From Actinomycetes bacterium (GTDB lineage: Bacteria > Actinomycetota > Acidimicrobiia > Acidimicrobiales > RAAP-2): DNA of 64,000 nt. The notes below the pieces were generated by a model. It made no database searches and had not been told where the DNA came from. It saw only the letters and a list, made by a program, of their open reading frames with translations. This document shows, in pieces, positions 59,361-64,000 of the stretch. Numbering within the stretch: the first letter of the stretch is position 1; each line of letters begins with the position of its first letter. The stretch is taken from NCBI GenBank assembly GCA_021791845.1, contig JAJYVT010000003.1, positions 1-64,000 of the forward strand, written 5' to 3'. The position numbers and the translations under genes were made by a program.

Positions 59361-60711
59361 GCACCCCGTGCTCGCCGCCCTGGAGGCGCAGCTGCCCGAG
59401 GGCGTGGTCGTCACCGACCCCGACGTGGTGGACGGCTACCGCCACGACCGGGCCCTCACCATCGAGGCCGGGCGCCCGGCGGCGGTGGTACGGGCCACCT
59501 CGACCGCCGACGTGCAGGCGACGCTGCGCGTCGCCTCGCGCTTCTCGGTCCCGGTGGTGACCCGGGGAGCGGGCACCGGGCTGTCGGGTGGGTCGGCGGC
59601 CATCGACGGCTGCATCACGCTCTCCACCGAGCGCATGCGGTCGATCGCCGTCGATCCCGCGGCCATGGTGGCCACGGTGCAGCCCGGCCTGCTCAACGCC
59701 GAGGTGAAGGCGGCCGTGGCCCAGCACGGCCTGTGGTACCCGCCGGACCCGTCCTCCTTCGAGATCTGCTCGATCGGCGGCAACCTGGCCACCAACGCCG
59801 GCGGGCTGTGCTGCGTCAAGTACGGGGTGACGACCGACTACGTGCTCGGCCTCGAGGTCGTCCTGGCCGACGGCCGGGCGGTCCGGCTGGGCGGCCGGAC
59901 GATCAAGGACGTGGCCGGCTACGACCTGAAGCGCCTCTTTGTCGGATCGGAGGGCACGCTCGGCGTCATCACCGAGGCGACGCTCCGGCTGCGTCCCAAG
60001 CCGGCCCCGCTCGGCACGGTGGCGGGGATGTTCGCCGACGTCGTCGACAGCGGCCGAGCCGTGACCCAGATCATGGCCTCGATGCGCCCCGGCGCCCTCG
60101 AGCTCATGGACGGCGCGGCCATCGCCGCCGTCGAGCGCGTGCGGCCGATGGACATCGGCCCCGCCGTGGGGGCGCTCCTGATCGGCCAGTCGGACGTGGG
60201 CAGCGCCGAGTTGTCCGCCATGGCCGAGGCGTGCGAGAAGGCGGGGGCCACCTTCGTGGCCGTGACCGAGGACCCCGGGGAGGGCGACCTGTTGATGGGG
60301 GCCCGCCGGATGGCGATCCCGTGCGTGGAGCGGTTGGGCGCCGTGCTGATCGAGGACGTGGGCGTCCCGATCCCTCAGATCCCGGCCCTGATCGCCGGTG
60401 TCCGCGCCGTGTCGGAGCGACGCGACACGGCCATCCCCATCATCGGGCACGCCGGCGACGGCAATTTCCACCCGCTGGTCACGTTCGACCGTGGGGACGC
60501 CGACGCCACCCTCCGGGCCGGGACGGCCTTCGACGACGTCATGGAGGTGGCGCTCTCGCTCGGCGGCACCATCACCGGCGAGCACGGCGTGGGCATGCTG
60601 AAGGCGAGCCACCTCGGTGCGCAGCTCGGAGCCGTCGCGACCGAGCTGACCCGGACGATCAAGGCGGCGCTCGATCCGCAGAACATCTTGAACCCCGGGA
60701 AGTGGGTGTAG
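59353..60711 (+). CDS. FAD-linked oxidase, glycolate/D-lactate dehydrogenase type (GlcD)
   Basis: Flavoprotein that oxidises a 2-hydroxy acid. The 452-residue protein has an FAD-binding-4 domain (VTRGAGTGLSGGS, PDPSSFEICSIGGNLATNAGG, TIKDVAGYDLKRLFVGSEGTLG) and a C-terminal FAD-oxidase domain (IIGHAGDGNFHPLVTFD, ITGEHGVGMLK, ALDPQNILNPGKW). Glycolate oxidase and D-lactate dehydrogenase cannot be told apart by eye, and no glcE/glcF partners adjoin it. The GTG overlaps the hydrolase gene by eight bases, so the two are co-translated. Confidence 0.9.
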   Translation: MAEHPVLAALEAQLPEGVVVTDPDVVDGYRHDRALTIEAGRPAAVVRATSTADVQATLRVASRFSVPVVTRGAGTGLSGGSAAIDGCITLSTERMRSIAVDPAAMVATVQPGLLNAEVKAAVAQHGLWYPPDPSSFEICSIGGNLATNAGGLCCVKYGVTTDYVLGLEVVLADGRAVRLGGRTIKDVAGYDLKRLFVGSEGTLGVITEATLRLRPKPAPLGTVAGMFADVVDSGRAVTQIMASMRPGALELMDGAAIAAVERVRPMDIGPAVGALLIGQSDVGSAELSAMAEACEKAGATFVAVTEDPGEGDLLMGARRMAIPCVERLGAVLIEDVGVPIPQIPALIAGVRAVSERRDTAIPIIGHAGDGNFHPLVTFDRGDADATLRAGTAFDDVMEVALSLGGTITGEHGVGMLKASHLGAQLGAVATELTRTIKAALDPQNILNPGKWV

Positions 60712-60822
60712 GGCCAGTCCCCTGCACCGAGCATGGGAGCCCGGCGGCGAGGGTCAGCGGCGCCGCTGGAGGAGCCAGGCGGCACGAAGAGTGAGCCCGC
60801 CAAGTGGCGCCGCGGGTGGGCG

Positions 60823-63360
60823 TCAGGGCCTGACGGGCGTCCCCGGCGGCACGGAGGCGCCGGTGACGCCGGGGACGTGCGCGGCGCCGGGGACGCCGGG
60901 GGCGTGCGCGGCGCGCGTCGGGCGTCGGGGGGCGCGGCCACGCCGTCGCCGTCGGCGCCAAAGCGCGCCGCCCGCCAGCGAGAGCCAGGCCGCGGCCAGT
61001 GCCGCCAGGCCGACGACCGCCGCCCAGAGCGAGACGAGGTCGGCCGTCGTGACGTACTCGAGCTCGACCCGGGAGCGACCGGCGCCGACGTGGACCGCCG
61101 TCCAGAGCCCCCCGTCCACCGGGGACGCGGCGGCGCTCCTGCCGTCGACCGTCGCCCGGAGCCCGGGCACGTAGGTCTCCCGGAGCACGACCACGCCGGG
61201 CGAGCGGCTCCGCACGCCGATCGTCACCGTCTGCGCCGTCGACCGTCGCCACAGCCCCGTCGCCCCGCGTGCGGCGCGGAGGGCGACTGCGTCCGAGGTG
61301 ACGTAGGCGGCGAGCGGGACGGTGGCCGTCGATGTCGACAGCCGGTGGGTGAGATCGCGGGTGGCCACGGATGTGGACGGGACCGGCACGGGCCGCGCCC
61401 CCTGCTGCACGAGCGGGTCCGCTCCGATGACGCGGTAGGCGAAGCTCTCGGGCGGTGCGTAGGCGACGCCGGGGTTCGGGCTCCTGATCGCCCCGAGGGA
61501 GCACACCGAGCCGGTGCCCCGGGGCAGGTCCGGGCCGCAGCGCGGGATCGAGGGAAAGGTGCCGGGCGAGAGCGGCGCCGGCACCACCAGCAGGTCGACA
61601 CCGAAGGAGCGGAGCACCGAGACGGCGCGCGGCGTGAGTGTGAGCTGCGCCAGCGTCGGCAGGGCACCGGCGATCGGATCGAGGCCACCGGCCTCGGGAA
61701 CCGAGAACAGGGCCGTGAGCGCGTCGCGGTACGGCGTCGGGATGATCGGGCCGTAGATCTGGAAGGCGTACTGCTGCGTCGGCAGCTGCCTCGTTCCGAA
61801 GAAGGCCAGCAGGTCGCCCCGCTGGGGGGGCAGCCCCGGGACCCGGACGGTGGTGACGGCGGCGTCGTAGGACGGCGGCGGGAAGTTCGTCGGAAGGTCG
61901 TAGACGCAGGTGGCCAGGACCACGAGCGCCATGGCGAGCCCGGCCGGCGCCGCCCCGAGCCTCCGGGCGGCGAGGGCGGCGGCCACGAACGCCACGACGG
62001 CCACCGCCGCCACGATCGGCGCGTGGAGGATGCTCGCCGTGGCGTTGGGCACGTGGGCCGCGGCCAGCGCCTGGCGGTACCGCTCGAAGAAGTAGGCGTC
62101 GAACACCGCCGCGGCCGCCAGGGCCACGAGCCCGTCCTTCCAGCGCAGGAGCCGGGCATGGCTCACGACCGCTCCGAGCAGGAGGCACAGGGGGATCCAC
62201 CATGCGAACTGCAAGAACCGGCGGGACTGGATGGCGTCGAAGAGCGGGACGTCGAAGGCCTGCAGCACGCGGCCGATGTCGGCGTAGCCCAGGATGCCGT
62301 ACACGACGAAGGCGACGCTGGGGAAGACGTACCAGCGCGTCGCGCCGCCCCCGCCACGGGCCGCGATCACGAGCGCCAGCACCACCACGAGCACCAAGAG
62401 GGGCGTCCCGAGCGTGAAGACCACGTTGGACGCGTCCTGGGGCGCTTGGTTCAGCGCCCGGCCGGTGATGGTCGGGAGCGTGAGCGTGGAGAGCCAGTAG
62501 ATCGGGAGGTGCGGCAGGTAGGCACCCGGCGCGTTGAGCGTTGTGCCGCCGGACAGCACCGAGAGGACCGGGAAGATCCCGATGCTGCCGACTGCCCCGC
62601 CCGCGACGGCCGATGCCGCGGTGCCCGCCAGCAGGAGCGGGCGGGCCCGCCACGTCCCGAGGTGCACGACGAGCGCCACCGTGAAGACGATCACGACGAC
62701 GGCCATGAGCGGCAGCACTTCCTGGAAGCCCGAGAGGCAGAGCAACGCCACCGTCGTCGCGATGCCGAGCCACGCCGCCAGGCGATGGCCGGCCTCCGGG
62801 TCGACGGCGTAGCGGACGGCCACGAGGAGGAACGGGAGGACCGCCAGGGGGTTGAGCATCGACATGTTGACGTTGGGAGGGGCTGCGCCCGCCAACGCCG
62901 CCAGGAGCCCGGCGGCCATGGCGCCGAAGAACGTCTGCCCGAAGGCCCGGGCGAGGAGGTAGACGCCGAACGCCAGCGCGATCAGGTTGACGACGTTCCA
63001 GATCGAGTAGTCGGCCGGGAAGAGGAGGTGGAAGAGGAGCTGCGGAGGGTAGACGGGCACACCCTGGTTCGGCAGCAGGGGGACGCCGAACCCCTGGAAC
63101 GGGTCGATGACCGGGAGGCGGAGGTGCAGCCACGACGCGGCGGCCAGCCGTGTCAGCGGGGCGGTGGCCGGTCCGCCGGCCAGCGGGTCCACGACGAACA
63201 GCGGCTGGGACCAGGTGCCGTTGGTGATGAGCGACCGGGAGCCGTCGAGCACGGCGGCGTAGAGCCCGCAGATGACGGCCGCGAGCAGGAGGAAGGCGCT
63301 GAGGTGCTGGTGGCGCCGGAAGGGGCCGTTGACCAGGTGGCGCTCGATGGTGGTCTGCAT
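60823..63360 (-). CDS. Large polytopic membrane protein, YfhO-like
   Basis: An 845-residue protein with about a dozen membrane helices, large outward loops and a C-terminal soluble part. GVPLLPNQGVPVYPPQLLFH after the first helix and the late YVPGLRATVDGRSAA are typical of YfhO-type proteins, relatives of GT-C glycosyltransferases linked to lipoteichoic-acid or polymer glycosylation. Catalytic residues are not evident. The last 45 residues are a basic Arg run followed by Pro/Gly/Val repeats (PGVPGAAHVPGV). It lies 33 bases downstream of the methyltransferase on the same strand. A 111-base gap without features separates it from the convergent oxidase gene. Confidence 0.8.
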   Translation of the reverse strand: MQTTIERHLVNGPFRRHQHLSAFLLLAAVICGLYAAVLDGSRSLITNGTWSQPLFVVDPLAGGPATAPLTRLAAASWLHLRLPVIDPFQGFGVPLLPNQGVPVYPPQLLFHLLFPADYSIWNVVNLIALAFGVYLLARAFGQTFFGAMAAGLLAALAGAAPPNVNMSMLNPLAVLPFLLVAVRYAVDPEAGHRLAAWLGIATTVALLCLSGFQEVLPLMAVVVIVFTVALVVHLGTWRARPLLLAGTAASAVAGGAVGSIGIFPVLSVLSGGTTLNAPGAYLPHLPIYWLSTLTLPTITGRALNQAPQDASNVVFTLGTPLLVLVVVLALVIAARGGGGATRWYVFPSVAFVVYGILGYADIGRVLQAFDVPLFDAIQSRRFLQFAWWIPLCLLLGAVVSHARLLRWKDGLVALAAAAVFDAYFFERYRQALAAAHVPNATASILHAPIVAAVAVVAFVAAALAARRLGAAPAGLAMALVVLATCVYDLPTNFPPPSYDAAVTTVRVPGLPPQRGDLLAFFGTRQLPTQQYAFQIYGPIIPTPYRDALTALFSVPEAGGLDPIAGALPTLAQLTLTPRAVSVLRSFGVDLLVVPAPLSPGTFPSIPRCGPDLPRGTGSVCSLGAIRSPNPGVAYAPPESFAYRVIGADPLVQQGARPVPVPSTSVATRDLTHRLSTSTATVPLAAYVTSDAVALRAARGATGLWRRSTAQTVTIGVRSRSPGVVVLRETYVPGLRATVDGRSAAASPVDGGLWTAVHVGAGRSRVELEYVTTADLVSLWAAVVGLAALAAAWLSLAGGALWRRRRRRGRAPRRPTRAAHAPGVPGAAHVPGVTGASVPPGTPVRP

Positions 63361-63393
63361 GGGTGTCGGCAGTGAGCGGCCGGCCTGCGGGCC

Positions 63394-64000
63394 TCAGGTC
63401 CTCTGCCAGACCGACACGTGGGAGACGCTGTCGGCCGTGAAGGGTTCACGGGTCCAGTCGGCCCACCGCTCCCGGAGCTCCATGCCGGCGAGGCGCGCCA
63501 TCAGGTCCAGCTCCGACGGCCAGACGTAGCGGAACGGCATGGCGATGCGCTCGAGGTGGTCGCCGTCGACGAGATAGTGGTGCGAGGTGAGCCGTTGCGT
63601 GGCGACGTCGATCTCGTCGAACCCGAGATGTGTGGCGGTGACGGAGAAAGGACGGAACGTCTCACCCGGCGGGAGGCGCTGGAGCTGGGGCACCTCCACC
63701 TCGATCACGAAGCACCCCCCGGGTTGCAGGTGGGCGGCGACGTTGTGGAAGCACCGCACCTGGGCGTCCTGGGTCGTCAGGTTCTCGATCGTGTTGTAGA
63801 CGAGGTAGGCGAGGGAGAACTGCCGCCCGAGCGAGGTGGTGGCGAAGTCGCCCATGGCGACCTGGACCGACTCGCCGCCCGGCTTCGCCCGCATCCTGGC
63901 CACCATGGCGGCGGAGAGGTCGATGCCCGCCACCCGGATGCCCCGTCGGCTGAGCGGCAGGGCGAGCCGGCCGGTGCCGATCCCGAGCTCCAGCGCGTCC
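63394..64000 (-). CDS. SAM-dependent methyltransferase (partial, N-terminus beyond window)
   Basis: The frame is open to the end of the window. It carries SAM motif I LELGIGTGRLALPL, then GIDLSAAMVARM, a conserved acidic step MGDFATTS and post-motif NTIENLTTQ, typical of a class I Rossmann methyltransferase. A following domain (EVPQLQRLPPGETFRPFSV) resembles small-molecule methyltransferases with lipocalin-like ends. The substrate is unknown. It precedes the YfhO-like gene on the same strand and may be co-transcribed with it. Confidence 0.85.
   Translation of the reverse strand, partial: DALELGIGTGRLALPLSRRGIRVAGIDLSAAMVARMRAKPGGESVQVAMGDFATTSLGRQFSLAYLVYNTIENLTTQDAQVRCFHNVAAHLQPGGCFVIEVEVPQLQRLPPGETFRPFSVTATHLGFDEIDVATQRLTSHHYLVDGDHLERIAMPFRYVWPSELDLMARLAGMELRERWADWTREPFTADSVSHVSVWQRT

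Noticed and set aside
61-64000. Many long open frames on the opposite strand or in shifted frames, some over 700 codons (for example within 3158-5389, 8572-10722 and 26783-30520).
   Set aside because: They lie over genes with clear families, have Arg/Pro/Ala/Gly-rich compositions typical of GC-rich shadow frames, and show no recognisable motifs.
1-64000. Search by eye for tRNA or rRNA genes, CRISPR arrays, insertion-sequence ends, integrases and attachment sites.
   Set aside because: No cloverleaf-like tracts, spaced repeats, transposase or integrase motifs were seen. Gaps are short and most are promoter-sized.

Overview
The window is very GC-rich (about 70-75% by eye), with GTG starts common and third codon positions almost always G or C. 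A probable mycothiol synthase, the DUF948-DUF6167-alaS-ruvX-mltG-aroE neighbourhood, a bifunctional Rel, menaquinone genes and an aa3-type oxidase point to Actinobacteria, probably a deep lineage such as Acidimicrobiia. The class is my inference; Actinobacteria is fairly safe. I found no tRNA, rRNA, insertion sequence, prophage or CRISPR array. This is a dense, mostly housekeeping chromosomal segment.

Layout. 1-6.8 kb: the last codons of a basic-tailed protein (possibly SecF), then rel, hisS, aspS and rarA. 6.8-18.9 kb: a respiratory block. It holds a membrane/SCO fusion, a secreted Asp-box protein, ctaG, a single-span cupredoxin with a CuA-like site, coxB, coxA, coxC, a 37-residue single-span protein and a second degenerate CtaG-like protein. 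Facing them on the minus strand are ctaB (heme O synthase), a second SCO protein and an anchored hypothetical. 19.0-26.8 kb: DUF948, DUF6167, alaS, ruvX, mltG, aroE, a RodA-type SEDS gene and a bifunctional-nuclease-domain gene. 26.8-34.9 kb: a second SEDS gene (minus), ppk1, a flippase-like membrane protein (minus), a dolichol-phosphate-mannose-synthase-like glycosyltransferase and a two-component pair. 34.9-41.6 kb: menF-menG-MaoC-membrane protein (minus), a VIT1 transporter, mshD (minus), nth, an AT-rich spacer with a possible small RNA, an RHH/PIN-like pair and a small minus-strand gene. 41.7-54.7 kb: hisDCBHAF, a dienelactone hydrolase (minus), groES-like, hisI, trpE, ygfZ, trpC, trpF, trpB, trpA. 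54.9-58.5 kb: fabF-acpP-fabG-fabD (minus). 58.5-60.7 kb: a nitrilase-family hydrolase and a GlcD-type oxidase. 60.8-64 kb: a YfhO-like membrane protein and a methyltransferase cut by the window end (minus).

How the genes work together. The respiratory block encodes all three core oxidase subunits, heme O synthesis, and two SCO-like plus two CtaG-like copper-delivery candidates; menF and menG supply menaquinone for the same chain. The his and trp genes form one near-continuous run, but hisG, hisE, hisN, trpG and trpD are not here. mltG, the two SEDS genes, ppm-like and flippase-like genes concern the envelope. Most neighbours overlap by ATGA or GTGA, implying tight translational coupling.

The most notable observations are: (1) the CuA-like cupredoxin next to canonical coxB; (2) an oxidase subunit I that keeps every heme and CuB ligand but lacks the usual D- and K-channel residues; (3) a FabD fused to a BCCP-like domain without its lysine; (4) a recurrent T-A-N3-T box 6-8 bases before start codons, suggesting leaderless transcripts and fixing several starts; (5) a possible small RNA beside an autoregulated RHH/degenerate-PIN pair.
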